Assembly (NCBI RefSeq): GCF_025464955.1
Contig: NZ_JAODNM010000076.1
Span: 1 to 64,000 of the forward strand
Direction: 5' to 3'
Source of the DNA: Amycolatopsis sp.
Lineage (GTDB): Bacteria > Actinomycetota > Actinomycetes > Mycobacteriales > Pseudonocardiaceae
Length of the DNA: 64,000 nt
Shown here: positions 17,332-25,699 of the stretch, piece after piece
Layout: the number at the start of each line of letters is the position of its first letter
How positions within the stretch are numbered: position 1 is the first letter of the stretch
Translations under genes and position numbers: made by a program
The notes under the pieces: model-generated
Database searches by the model: none
What the model was told of the DNA's origin: nothing
The model's input: only the letters and a program-made list of their open reading frames with translations

Positions 17332-17733
17332 ATGGCTTACGAACCGCATGAGACGCTCCCCCGACGCCTGACCGACCCGGTCGCGTGGCTGACCACGGTC
17401 ACCTCGACCGGGCGACCGGCCCCACGCCCGATCTGGTTCGTCGGCGACGGCGACACCCTGCTCGTCTTCAGCCAGCCGACCGCGGTGAAGGTCAAGCACA
17501 TCGAGGCCAACCCGCTGGTCTCCGTCAACTTCAACACCGGGGCGGGCGGCGGCGACGTCCTCGTCCTGAGTGGACGCGCGAAGCTGGTGCCGGACATCAA
17601 ACCGTCAACCACCCCGGGCTACCTGGAGAAGTACGAATCGCACTACCCGGGCATCGAGCACGACGTCGAGAGCTTCGACGCCATGTACAGCCAAGGCATC
17701 CGGATCACCCCGGACCGCACCTGGGGTTTCTAG
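17332..17733 (+). CDS. PPOX-class (F420/flavin-binding) oxidoreductase family protein
   Basis: The 133-residue protein has the split-barrel flavin fold of the pyridoxamine-phosphate-oxidase superfamily. WLTTVTSTGRPAPRPIWFVGDGDTLLVFS and VKVKHIEANPLVSVNFNT are typical of the short mycobacterial Rv3369-like F420/FMN-binding proteins. It probably reduces or binds a small molecule; the substrate is unknown. It is divergent from the ROK gene with about 100 bases between them. Confidence 0.8.
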   Translation: MAYEPHETLPRRLTDPVAWLTTVTSTGRPAPRPIWFVGDGDTLLVFSQPTAVKVKHIEANPLVSVNFNTGAGGGDVLVLSGRAKLVPDIKPSTTPGYLEKYESHYPGIEHDVESFDAMYSQGIRITPDRTWGF

Positions 17734-17771
17734 CGCTCGCAACTCACCGCCGCAGATAGAACATTCACCAG

Positions 17772-18920
17772 TCAGGCTCGGGCTGCGGAGACGAGTTCGG
17801 CTTCGACGTCGCTGAGGTAGCGTCGCGGGATCCGCGAGCCGATGCCGGCGAAGATCTCGTGCGGCACCGTGCCTGCCCAGCGGGCCCAGTCGGAAACGGT
17901 CGGCTCGCCGCGATCCCCAGGTCCGAACAGGACGACTTCGTCGCCGAGCGCCACGCCGTGCGCGCCTGCCTCCACCGCGAACTGGTCCATCATGATCCAG
18001 TCCGCGGTGCGGTGACGCCGTCCGCCGATCTGCACCTGGGCGCGCCGGCTGGCCGCTCTCGGGATCCCGTGGGCGAAACCGAGCGGGACAAGCCCTCGGG
18101 TGCGGGAGCGTGTCGACGTCGCGGGGAAGTCTCGGCACGCTTCCGCGCCCGGTCGCGATTCCTTGAGACCGACAATGCGTCCGGTCACCGTCATCGCCCC
18201 GCGCAGTCCGACGTCACGGCCTTCGACGGGCTCGACTCCGTAGAGCCCGATTCCAGCGCGGACAAGGTCGAACCTCGAGGCCGGAACACCGAGCCCCGCC
18301 GCCGAGTTCGCGACATGGCACCACTGCGGCCGCAACCCGCTGGTGCCCGCGTAGGCCAGCGCCCTCTCGAACCGGGCGACGTGCTCGGCCGCGTCGTCGG
18401 CAACCAGGTCGGACCAGATCCCGCGGATCAGTACCAGCCCCTCGCGCTCCAGGCGCCTGGCCAGCAGTACGAACGACGGCCACTCCGCGGGCGTGCAGCC
18501 GCCCCTGCCGAGTCCCGTGTCGATCTTCAGCTGGACCTTCGCGGTCACGCCGAGCTGCGACGCGCACGCCGCGATGCCGACGAGGTGTTCGACGGACCCG
18601 GCGGAGATGTCGACGTCGGCCTCGATCAACCCGCAGAAGTCCTGGTCGTGGCCATGCAGCCAGCTCAGGATCGGTGCGGTGATACCGCCCGCGCGAAGTT
18701 CGAGGGCCTCCGCCGCGAAGGCCACACCCAGCCACCCGGCGCCGTGGTCCAACGCCGCCTTCGCGACCGGAAGCATCCCGTGGCCGAACCCGTCCGCGGT
18801 GACGACCGCCATCACCGGTACTCCGGCCTCGCCGGCGATCACCGCGGTGTTGCGGCCGATCGCCGCCAGGTCCACGGTGACCTCGGCCACCGGTCCCGCC
18901 TGTGTCACACAAGGGCTCAT
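17772..18920 (-). CDS. Alanine racemase homologue lacking catalytic residues
   Basis: The 382-residue protein follows the fold-type III alanine racemase from end to end: EVTVDLAAIGRN at the start, KIDTGLGRGG, VLIRGIWSDL, FDLVRAGIGLYG, and the C-terminal barrel ending in IPRRYLSDV. The PLP lysine motif AVVKADAYGHG reads AVVTADGFGHG, so Thr41 (codon ACC at 18800-18798) replaces the Schiff-base lysine. The tyrosine that is the second catalytic base (SYG motif) also has no counterpart, and GYADG reads GFAHG. Standard racemase activity is therefore unlikely. It may be a binding or regulatory paralogue, or a decaying gene, though the reading frame is intact. The ATG at 18920 is preferred over upstream starts. 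Confidence 0.8.
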   Translation of the reverse strand: MSPCVTQAGPVAEVTVDLAAIGRNTAVIAGEAGVPVMAVVTADGFGHGMLPVAKAALDHGAGWLGVAFAAEALELRAGGITAPILSWLHGHDQDFCGLIEADVDISAGSVEHLVGIAACASQLGVTAKVQLKIDTGLGRGGCTPAEWPSFVLLARRLEREGLVLIRGIWSDLVADDAAEHVARFERALAYAGTSGLRPQWCHVANSAAGLGVPASRFDLVRAGIGLYGVEPVEGRDVGLRGAMTVTGRIVGLKESRPGAEACRDFPATSTRSRTRGLVPLGFAHGIPRAASRRAQVQIGGRRHRTADWIMMDQFAVEAGAHGVALGDEVVLFGPGDRGEPTVSDWARWAGTVPHEIFAGIGSRIPRRYLSDVEAELVSAARA

Positions 18921-19052
18921 GACCCCGACGGTAGGAATGCTGTGTGCCAGGACTGTCACGAGCAGTCGATGGTTTCGCACGAACAGGATCACCCAGCGCG
19001 GGCAGGATACGGTGATCGAAAGTCGTCTCCCGGAAACAAGGTGTCACGTTCT

Positions 19053-19754
19053 ATGGCCCGGCTGCTGCTGGTGGAAGACGACGAGTCGCTCGCCGAAGCT
19101 CTTTCGCTCGCGCTGCGCGGATTAGGTCACGACATCACCGTCGCGATCACCGGCGAAGAAGCCCTCGACGTGCTGTTCAAGCAGCTCTCCACGGTCGACC
19201 TGGTGCTGCTCGACGTCATGCTGCCCGGCATCGACGGGTTCGAGGTCTGCCGCCGGATCCGGGTCAAGAGCATGATCCCGCTGATCCTGCTGACCGCCCG
19301 CGGGGACCCGGTCGACGTAGTCGTCGGGCTCGAGGGCGGAGCGGACGACTATGTCGTCAAACCGACCGAACCGCGGATCATCGATGCCAGGGTGAAGACG
19401 ATCCTGCGCCGGTCGGCAACGGATTCGACGCCCGATGGCGGGCCGGACCCGGCCGCGATCCGCATCGGAGGCCTGGTGATCGACAGCGCGGCCCTGATCG
19501 TCACCTCCGACGGCGAGGAGCTCAACCTGACCTCGACCGAGCTCAAGCTGCTGCTGGAGTTCGCCGCCCATCCCGGGCAGGTGCTGAGCCGGCAGGCGCT
19601 GCTCAAGCGGGTCTGGGACTACGGGTACGTCGGCGATTCGCGCATCGTGGACGCCGCCGTGGCCCGGCTGAGGGCCAAGATCGAGGAAGACCCGGGCAAC
19701 CCGACCCTGCTCAGGACCGTACGGGGGCTCGGCTACCGGCTGGTCAAACCATGA
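19053..19754 (+). CDS. OmpR-family response regulator
   Basis: The 234-residue protein has a receiver domain (LLLVEDDES acidic pair, VLLDVMLPGIDGFEVC with the phospho-accepting Asp, LLTARGD, and KP near residue 107). A winged-helix DNA-binding domain follows (LNLTSTELKLLLEFAAHPGQ, then LLKRVWDYGY and TVRGLGYRL). Its TGA overlaps the ATG of the histidine kinase, so the pair is co-translated. The pair resembles envelope-stress systems such as CseB/CseC in layout, but the stimulus is unknown. Confidence 0.93.
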   Translation: MARLLLVEDDESLAEALSLALRGLGHDITVAITGEEALDVLFKQLSTVDLVLLDVMLPGIDGFEVCRRIRVKSMIPLILLTARGDPVDVVVGLEGGADDYVVKPTEPRIIDARVKTILRRSATDSTPDGGPDPAAIRIGGLVIDSAALIVTSDGEELNLTSTELKLLLEFAAHPGQVLSRQALLKRVWDYGYVGDSRIVDAAVARLRAKIEEDPGNPTLLRTVRGLGYRLVKP

Positions 19755-21175
19755 GCCGGTGGCCGTCGTTCCGCGGGCTGCGGGCCCGGATCGCGGTGAC
19801 GGTCGTGCTGGTGACCCTGCTGGCCACCGGCGCGGTGGCATTCACTGCCTACCAGCTGGAACAGAGCGCGACCCTGGCCCGGTTCTCGGCGGCAGCGGAG
19901 GCCGGCTTCGACTCCGACCGGAGCCAAGCGGGGAACCACATCCCGCTGACCGGGCGGCGGAGCAACACGCTCGCGGTCACCGATTTCATGCGCGGGCGGC
20001 TCGGCGTCGAGTGGGCGGTGCTGGACTTCACCGCGGACCAGGCGCCACCGCGGGTCATCGGCGGGGACTACGTGCCCACGGCCGGCAGCGCCGGCGTCTT
20101 CGTCGCCGGCCAGCTCCCGGTCGCGCAGGTCCAATCGGTCCTGGACGGCGGCAGGGTGAGCTTCGATTCCTCCACCGGGGTGGGGCCTCGGCTGACCATC
20201 ATCGGCGAGGTCGACCAGGGCCTGGTGCTCGCCGAGTTCTACAACACGCGCAAGCTGCGCGACGAGCTGACCACCCTGCAGCTGCAGCTCGCCGGGATCG
20301 CCGGGGTGGTCGCGTTGTTCGGCGCGCTCGCCGGGATGGTGGCGGGCAAGCGCATCCAGAAGCCGGTGCGCGCCGTCGCCGCGGCCGCGCGGAGCTTCGG
20401 AGACGGTGCGCTCGGCACCCGGCTTCCGGTGCAGGGCAAGGACGAGATCGCCGACCTGGCCGGCTCGTTCAACCGCATGGCGCAGCGGCTCGGCACGTCG
20501 ATCGAGGAGCTGCAAGCGAAAGACAAGCAGCAGCGCCGGTTCGTCGCCGACGTGGCGCACGACCTGCGGACACCACTGGCGTCGATGCTTGCCGCGACCG
20601 AAAGTCTCGACAACGTCGACCCCGCCGTGCGTACGCGGGCCGGTGCGCTTCTGAGTGTGCAGGCGAGACGGTTGGCCAGACTGGTCGAAGACCTGCTCGA
20701 AATGTCACGCTTCGACGCGGGCGCCGTCGACTTCCGCGCGGAACGCGTCGATCTCGAGGCGCTGGTCTCCGACGCCATCGGACTCAGCGCGCCCGATGCC
20801 GAGACCCGTGTCGAGGCGAGCGGGGAAACATCGGTCTCCGGTGACCCGCGGCGGTTGCACACGATCGTCCGGAACCTGCTGACCAACGCGGTGACACACG
20901 GGGCCGCGCCGGTCACCGTGGCGATCGATGGCACCGCGCGCCGGTTCGTCATCGTCCGGGTCACCGACTCGGGACCGGGTGTGCCACCGGCGCTGCGCCC
21001 GATCGTGTTCGACCGGTTCGTCCGTGGCGACCAGGCACGCCGGGAAACCGAAGGCAGTGGCCTCGGCCTGGCGATCGCTTACGAGAACGCCTTGCTGCAC
21101 CGCGGAACCCTCGCTGTCGGCGAGGACGGCGCGTCCTTTGTGCTCACGCTCCCCCGCGGTGGGCAGATTCGCTGA
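19751..21175 (+). CDS. Sensor histidine kinase
   Basis: The 474-residue protein has two membrane helices (about residues 12-32 and 177-202) around an extracytoplasmic sensor domain. A HAMP domain follows (KRIQKPVRAVAAAARSFGDG). The kinase has the H-box FVADVAHDLRTPLASM, the N-box NLLTNAVTHG, and the G-boxes DSGPGVP and GSGLGLAIA. It is the partner of the overlapping OmpR-type regulator. Its last 32 bases overlap the 3' end of the convergent P450 gene. Confidence 0.93.
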   Translation: MSRWPSFRGLRARIAVTVVLVTLLATGAVAFTAYQLEQSATLARFSAAAEAGFDSDRSQAGNHIPLTGRRSNTLAVTDFMRGRLGVEWAVLDFTADQAPPRVIGGDYVPTAGSAGVFVAGQLPVAQVQSVLDGGRVSFDSSTGVGPRLTIIGEVDQGLVLAEFYNTRKLRDELTTLQLQLAGIAGVVALFGALAGMVAGKRIQKPVRAVAAAARSFGDGALGTRLPVQGKDEIADLAGSFNRMAQRLGTSIEELQAKDKQQRRFVADVAHDLRTPLASMLAATESLDNVDPAVRTRAGALLSVQARRLARLVEDLLEMSRFDAGAVDFRAERVDLEALVSDAIGLSAPDAETRVEASGETSVSGDPRRLHTIVRNLLTNAVTHGAAPVTVAIDGTARRFVIVRVTDSGPGVPPALRPIVFDRFVRGDQARRETEGSGLGLAIAYENALLHRGTLAVGEDGASFVLTLPRGGQIR

Positions 21176-22568
21176 CGAACTCCGCGGCCCGTTCGGCACG
21201 CGGGCGCAAACCGAGCCGGAACCCGTCGGTCTTCAGCGTCAACGACTCGGCGATGCGCAGCTCGTAGTCCGGCTCGGGGACGAACTCGTAGCGGTACAGA
21301 ACGAGACCCAGCGCCAGCACGGCCTCGTGGATGGCGAACTGGCGCCCGATGCACGCGCGCTCTCCGGTCCCGAATGGCTTGTATGCGTGCGCGGGTCGCT
21401 TCTTTGCTTCTCCTGGACCGAAACGATCCGGATCGAAGGCATCGGGATCCGGACCCCACACCCCGGGATCGCGGTGCAGCAAGGGAAGCATCACCAAGGC
21501 TTGGTCGCCGGCACGCATCGGATACCGCCCGCCGAGCACAACGTCTTCACGCGCTCCCCGGAGATAACCGGGAGCTGTCGGCCACAACCGCAAGGCCTCA
21601 TCGAGGACACGGCGGACGTACCGCAGCTTCGTCACCTCGGCGAACGTCGGCTCCGGATCGCGCTGTCCGCCCCACATCGCGTCGACCTCTGCCCGCGCCT
21701 TGGCCAACGCGTCGGGATTGCGGGTCAGGTAGTAGAGCGCGAACGAGAGCGCACCGGACGTCGTTTCGTGGCCGGCCACAATGAAGGTGATCACCTGGTT
21801 GCGGATGTTGACCGGGTCGAGCCGCTGCCCGGTGACCGGATGCGGGCCGGCCAGCATGCGCGCCAGCAGGTCTTCGCCCTCGCCGGGCCGTCGGGCACTG
21901 ATCACCTCGTCGACGAGCTCGTTCATCGTCGCGATGTCGGCCTTGTTGGCCGCGGCCGTGCCGCCGATCAGCCGGCGAACGAACGGCAGCTTCACCGACT
22001 GGACCTGCGCATACCGCAGCGCGCGGGTCATCGCGACCACGAAGGGATGCGGCCGCTCGCGCTCGAACGAACCGAACCGGTAGCCGAACCCGGTGCGCCC
22101 GATGGTTTCCAGCGTCAGCTTCGTCATGTCCGCGGCGACATCCACCGCGTCGCCACCCTCCACCGCGGCGTCCCAGGACCGCGTCAGCTCGGCGGCCACC
22201 TCGACCATGATCGAGTGGTAGCCGCGCATCGCCTCCAGGGTGAACGCGGGCTGCAGGATGTCATGCGCGAGCTGCCAGTTCGGCTCGTAGTCGTGGGCGG
22301 TGAACAGCCCGTCTCCGGCGATGGCGCGCAGGTTCGCCACGCCGAGCGCGACGTGCTTGCCGAACTTCGTCTCGTCGTTGAGCTCGGCGACCAGTGCGGG
22401 ATCGGAGACGAACACGATCTCGGTGCCGAAGACCTTCCGGGTGAAGACCGGTCCCAACGCGCGGCCCAGCCGGACGGTGTCCTGCACCGGCGTCCGCGGG
22501 TTCACCCCGAAGACGTCGCCGAGGAACGGCACCCGGCGCGGCGGATGCGGAATACCTGTGGTGTCCAT
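21144..22568 (-). CDS. CYP102-like cytochrome P450 without reductase domain
   Basis: The 474-residue protein is a complete P450 haem domain: I-helix AGHETTS, ExxR within DEALRLWP, and the haem-thiolate loop PFGTGERACIG. The N-terminus (VPFLGDVFGVNP) and FTAHDYEPNWQLAHDILQPAF resemble the haem domain of the self-sufficient CYP102 (P450 BM3) family, which hydroxylates fatty acids. The fused FAD/FMN reductase is absent, so electrons must come from separate partners not seen nearby. GGGGAGG precedes the ATG. It is divergent from a TetR gene that probably controls it. Confidence 0.88.
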   Translation of the reverse strand: MDTTGIPHPPRRVPFLGDVFGVNPRTPVQDTVRLGRALGPVFTRKVFGTEIVFVSDPALVAELNDETKFGKHVALGVANLRAIAGDGLFTAHDYEPNWQLAHDILQPAFTLEAMRGYHSIMVEVAAELTRSWDAAVEGGDAVDVAADMTKLTLETIGRTGFGYRFGSFERERPHPFVVAMTRALRYAQVQSVKLPFVRRLIGGTAAANKADIATMNELVDEVISARRPGEGEDLLARMLAGPHPVTGQRLDPVNIRNQVITFIVAGHETTSGALSFALYYLTRNPDALAKARAEVDAMWGGQRDPEPTFAEVTKLRYVRRVLDEALRLWPTAPGYLRGAREDVVLGGRYPMRAGDQALVMLPLLHRDPGVWGPDPDAFDPDRFGPGEAKKRPAHAYKPFGTGERACIGRQFAIHEAVLALGLVLYRYEFVPEPDYELRIAESLTLKTDGFRLGLRPRAERAAEFVSESAHRGGA

Positions 22569-22579
22569 GAACCCTCCCC

Positions 22580-22624
22580 AGTGCGATCAAAACCCAGTGC
22601 GATCAAACCCCGTGCGACCGAAAC
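22580..22624. repeat. Three short direct repeats in the P450 leader
   Basis: AGTGCGATCAAAACCC, AGTGCGATCAAACCC and a diverged CGTGCGACCGAAAC follow directly in the 5' leader of the P450 gene, just before its ribosome site. Confidence 0.5.
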
Positions 22625-22639
22625 GAGGTAAGCACGCTC

Positions 22640-22661
22640 TTATTGAACTCGATTCCAATAA
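22640..22661. promoter_or_regulatory. Candidate TetR operator
   Basis: TTATTG-N10-CAATAA is an inverted repeat in the gap between the divergent P450 and TetR genes. Its arms extend to TTATTGAA and TTCCAATAA with one extra base. Location and symmetry fit a TetR site that controls both genes. Confidence 0.45.
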
Positions 22662-22705
22662 CAGCGTGGCGCGCTACTGAACCGATGTCAAGTAGACTTC
22701 CGGGA

Positions 22706-23284
22706 ATGCGGACGAGGCTGAGCACCGAGCAGCGGCGCGAACAGCTGCTGACCATCGGCGCCGGGCTTTTCGCGAACCGCCCGTACGACGAGGTGTGGAT
22801 CGAAGAGGTCGCCGAGATCGCCGAGGTCTCCCGCGGCCTGCTCTACCACTACTTCCCGACGAAACGGGACTTCTTCGCCGAGATCGTCCGCGCCGAACGG
22901 GACAGGCTGCTGCGCCTGAGCGCGCCCGACAAGTCGGTCTCGCACGTGGACCAGCTCACCATCGGCCTCGACGTCTACCTCGACTACGCGCAGCATCACC
23001 CGGACGGCTACCGCGTGATCCACCGCGCGGCCGCGGCCGGCGACGCCGAGATCCGGGAGATCCGCGACGCCGGGCAGGCTGCCAACCGCGAACGCATCCT
23101 CGCCGGGCTAGCCGACCTGGCGACCGTCGACGCAACGACGAAACTCGCCGTTCGGGGCTGGTTCACCTTCGTCACCGCGATCACCCTCGACTGGCTGGAC
23201 AATCCGGCCGTCACCCGCGAAGACCTTCGCGACCTGTGCGTGCGCACCCTTTTCGCCGCGGTGGGGATCACCCCGCCCGACTGA
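22706..23284 (+). CDS. TetR-family regulator
   Basis: The protein has 192 residues from the ATG at 22706, or seven more from 22685. The N-terminal helix-turn-helix reads GAGLFANRPYDEVWIEEVAEIAEVSRGLLYHYFPTK in outline. The C-terminal half is a helical ligand domain. It is divergent from the P450 gene with a palindrome between them, so it probably represses that P450 until a lipid or other ligand binds. Confidence 0.88.
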   Translation: MRTRLSTEQRREQLLTIGAGLFANRPYDEVWIEEVAEIAEVSRGLLYHYFPTKRDFFAEIVRAERDRLLRLSAPDKSVSHVDQLTIGLDVYLDYAQHHPDGYRVIHRAAAAGDAEIREIRDAGQAANRERILAGLADLATVDATTKLAVRGWFTFVTAITLDWLDNPAVTREDLRDLCVRTLFAAVGITPPD

Positions 23285-23327
23285 CGCGGGCCGCCGAGAT
23301 GGCGCCGTCACCTCCTGTCGCACCTGA

Positions 23328-24036
23328 CTACCAGGGCACGGCGCCGTTGAGGTCGAAGTATCCGCCGGTCGGGCCGTCGGGGGCGACCTGCGCCATCCGA
23401 ACGATGATCTCGGCGCCTTCCTCGACGGTCTGGGTGCCCGTGTTGCCGTTCAGATCCGTCTTCGTGTAGCCGGGTTCCACCGCATTGATCCGCATTTCCG
23501 GGAACGCCTTCGCATACTGCACGGTCAGCACGTTGACCGTGGTCTTCGACGCCGGGTAGACCACGCCCGGGTAGCCGTAAGTCGGCGTGCCGTGGTCCGT
23601 GAGCCGGGACAGCGAGCCGAGGCCACTGCTCAGGTTGACCACGACCGGGGCCCCGGAACCCTGCAGCAGTGGCAAGAAAGCGTGAAGGACGCGGACCACG
23701 CCGAAGACGTTGGTGTCGAACAGTTCCTTCATCATGTCGGCTGTCACGTCCGCGGCGCCGACCACTCCCCCCCTCCGGTGTCCGGCCTTCGACGCCGGCG
23801 TTGTTGATCAGCACGTCCAAGCCGCCGTCGGCCTCGATGGCTTTAGCCGCCGCGGCGACGGAAGCGTCATCGGTGACGTCGATGTGGATCATCCGCGCGC
23901 CCAGCTCATCGGCTGCCCGGCGGCCGCGGTCGGCGTCCCTGCTGCCCACGTACACGGTGTGACCTGCGGCGATGAGTCGGCGGGCGGTCTCGTAGCCGAG
24001 CCCCTTGTTTGCTCCGGTGATCAGTGTTGTCGTCAT
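23328..24036 (-). pseudogene. Short-chain dehydrogenase with one-base frameshift
   Basis: The first part (from ATG 24036) is a good SDR start: TLITGANKGLGYETARRLIAAGHTV with the NAD(P) motif TGxxxGxG, then LDVLINNAGVEG. At a run of seven C on the plus strand (23767-23773) the frame shifts. The next frame continues the same protein with FDTNVFGVVRVLHAFLPLL, the catalytic YPASK and GYTKTDLNGN to the end. Removing one base of the run restores a 235-residue enzyme. Either the gene is a fresh pseudogene or phase variant, or the run was misread. It is divergent from an MmyB-type regulator. Confidence 0.85.
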
Positions 24037-24067
24037 GTCCCCAGGTTGCGCCCAGGCGCCGCGGTCA

Positions 24068-24108
24068 ACCAGTCGACTGGTCTTCCTGGGACTGCCGGTA
24101 CCAGGAAG
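24068..24108. promoter_or_regulatory. Two palindromes in the SDR/regulator gap
   Basis: ACCAGTCGACTGGT (24068-24081) is a perfect 14-base palindrome. It is followed directly by CTTCCTGG-N11-CCAGGAAG (24082-24108). Both lie between the divergent SDR and XRE/MmyB-type genes and are likely binding sites for that regulator. Confidence 0.6.
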
Positions 24109-24138
24109 ATCCGGCGCCGGCGGTGCACACTGACACTC

Positions 24139-24978
24139 ATGGCGACGTCGGAGTTCGGCAAGGCGGTACGCCGCTGGCGCGACCGGGCCTCCCCTGAGGC
24201 GACTGGGCTGCCGATCGGCGGACAGCGACGCGCTGCCGGGCTGCGGCGTGAGGAGCTGGCGATGTTGGCCGGAATGTCTGTCGACTACGTCACCCGCCTC
24301 GAACAGGGCCGCGCGTCGAACCCGTCAGGACAAGTCGTCGAAGCCCTCGCGCGGGCCCTGCGTCTATCGGGAACTGAACGCGCACACCTGTTTCGGCTGG
24401 CTGGGCTGGCGGAACCCGGCCCGGAAACGGTGCCGGCGCACATCACGCCGAGCGTCCAGCGGATGCTCGACAGGCTCATCGGCACACCGGTCGCGGTCTA
24501 CGACGCGACCTGGTCGCTGCTCTTGGCCAACCCGCCGTACGCGGCCCTGATGGGAGATCCGAGCGGCTGGCGAGGCATCGAACGCAACGGTGTTTGGCGA
24601 GCCTTCGTCGGCCCGGGTAGTCGCGCGCGGCTCTCCCCCGAAGCACGTCGACAGCTCCAGGTCGCCCAGGTCGCCGACCTGCGCGCAGCTGCCGCCCGCT
24701 ATCCGGCCGATCAGGGGCTGCGACGGCTGGTCACGGAACTGCGCGCGGGCAGCGAGCGGTTCACCGAACTGTGGGATTCCGGCGCCGTCGGCCACCACGT
24801 CGCCGCGCGCAAGACCATCGACCACCCGCACGTCGGCCCCGTGGAACTGGACTGCGACGTGCTTACCGTAGCGGGAAGCGACCTGCGCATCATGATCTAC
24901 ACAGCCGAACCCGGCACCGAGGACGCCGAACGCCTCGCGCTACTCACCACACTCGGCACCCAAACACTCGTCGGCTGA
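24139..24978 (+). CDS. XRE-family regulator with MmyB-like ligand domain
   Basis: The 279-residue protein has a helix-turn-helix (AGLRREELAMLAGMSVDYVTRLEQGR, given in outline) and a C-terminal MmyB-type domain (VQRMLDRLIGTPVAVYDATW, then LLLANPPYAALMG and GSERFTELWDS). That domain is thought to bind fatty-acid-like ligands in other actinobacteria. Such regulators are very often divergent from an SDR gene, as here, and probably repress it. Confidence 0.9.
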   Translation: MATSEFGKAVRRWRDRASPEATGLPIGGQRRAAGLRREELAMLAGMSVDYVTRLEQGRASNPSGQVVEALARALRLSGTERAHLFRLAGLAEPGPETVPAHITPSVQRMLDRLIGTPVAVYDATWSLLLANPPYAALMGDPSGWRGIERNGVWRAFVGPGSRARLSPEARRQLQVAQVADLRAAAARYPADQGLRRLVTELRAGSERFTELWDSGAVGHHVAARKTIDHPHVGPVELDCDVLTVAGSDLRIMIYTAEPGTEDAERLALLTTLGTQTLVG

Positions 24979-25033
24979 TCGCCTCGTCGGCGGGCGCTCG
25001 CCGAGCCATTGTCATGTGGCGCGCATACGAAAA

Positions 25034-25069
25034 GAGCCCTTGAGCTGGTGTTTCTCAGCTCAAGGGCTC
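25034..25069 (-). terminator. Intrinsic terminator of tRNA-Pro
   Basis: A perfect 14-base-pair stem (GAGCCCTTGAGCTG with its complement) closes on an eight-base loop, followed on the minus strand by TTTT. It lies 12 bases after the tRNA 3' end and is a textbook Rho-independent terminator. Confidence 0.9.
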
Positions 25070-25081
25070 GCCTCGTTCCGG

Positions 25082-25155
<74 letters not shown>

Positions 25156-25656
25156 GACCCGCCCCCGTGGAGGCGATGTGCAGAAGCTTATCGTGCGCCT
25201 TCCAGCGGGTTGAAACCAGGTTACCGACTGGGGCTGACCTGCGGTGATGCCAGCGCGTGCCAGCGGAAGACGATCATGGCCCGCGGTTTCGCCGGAAGGG
25301 ATCTGGAGCTCCTATGTTGGCTCCTTCGCGATCTTGCGCGCGACGTTCGCCGTACTGCGCTGCTCGTAGCCGACCCAGTACAAGGCTTCGCGGTGATGCC
25401 CCCGGTCGATTTCCGCGATCTCCGCCGAGTTGTCGTTGCACCGCAGACGGATCAGCAGAAATAGTCATCCAGCCGCCGTGGCAACGAGCCGAGACCTGAC
25501 GGAGAGAGCGATCTTGGCTTCGCGTTCGGTCTGGTCGACCCGACCAATCGCGATCAACGAGTCCAGCTGACCCCACCAGCGCGAATCTGCGCTGCGGCCG
25601 GCAGGTACTGATCACCCGAACTCATCCGGCACACCCTGAGATTGTGGACGCCCAAC
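25156..25656. other. Gene-free region, possible small coding remnant
   Basis: No gene is recognised. On the minus strand about 25318-25465 one frame reads protein-like (EIAEIDRGHHREALYWVGYE) without start or stop context, so it may be a remnant of a small protein. The right end leads into the operator before the amine oxidase. Confidence 0.4.
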
Positions 25657-25682
25657 TGAGACGTTACTGTCTCTGTTGAGAC
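25657..25682. promoter_or_regulatory. TetR-type operator before the amine oxidase gene
   Basis: TGAGAC-N6-GTCTCT (25657-25674) is followed two bases later by another TGAGAC half site (25677-25682). The same TGAGAC-N6-GTCTCA site lies upstream of the neighbouring TetR gene at 27660, which ties the regulator to this gene. Confidence 0.7.
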
Positions 25683-25699
25683 ATAGGCAATCCCCCCGA

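Noticed and set aside
17859..19052. N-terminal extension of the response regulator by about 400 codons
   Set aside because: The extension is antisense to the racemase homologue and the receiver domain starts directly at the ATG at 19053.
19053..21175. Naming the two-component system VanRS because a racemase-like gene is adjacent
   Set aside because: No vanHAX or related genes are present and the racemase homologue lacks catalytic residues. The sensor gives no specific match.
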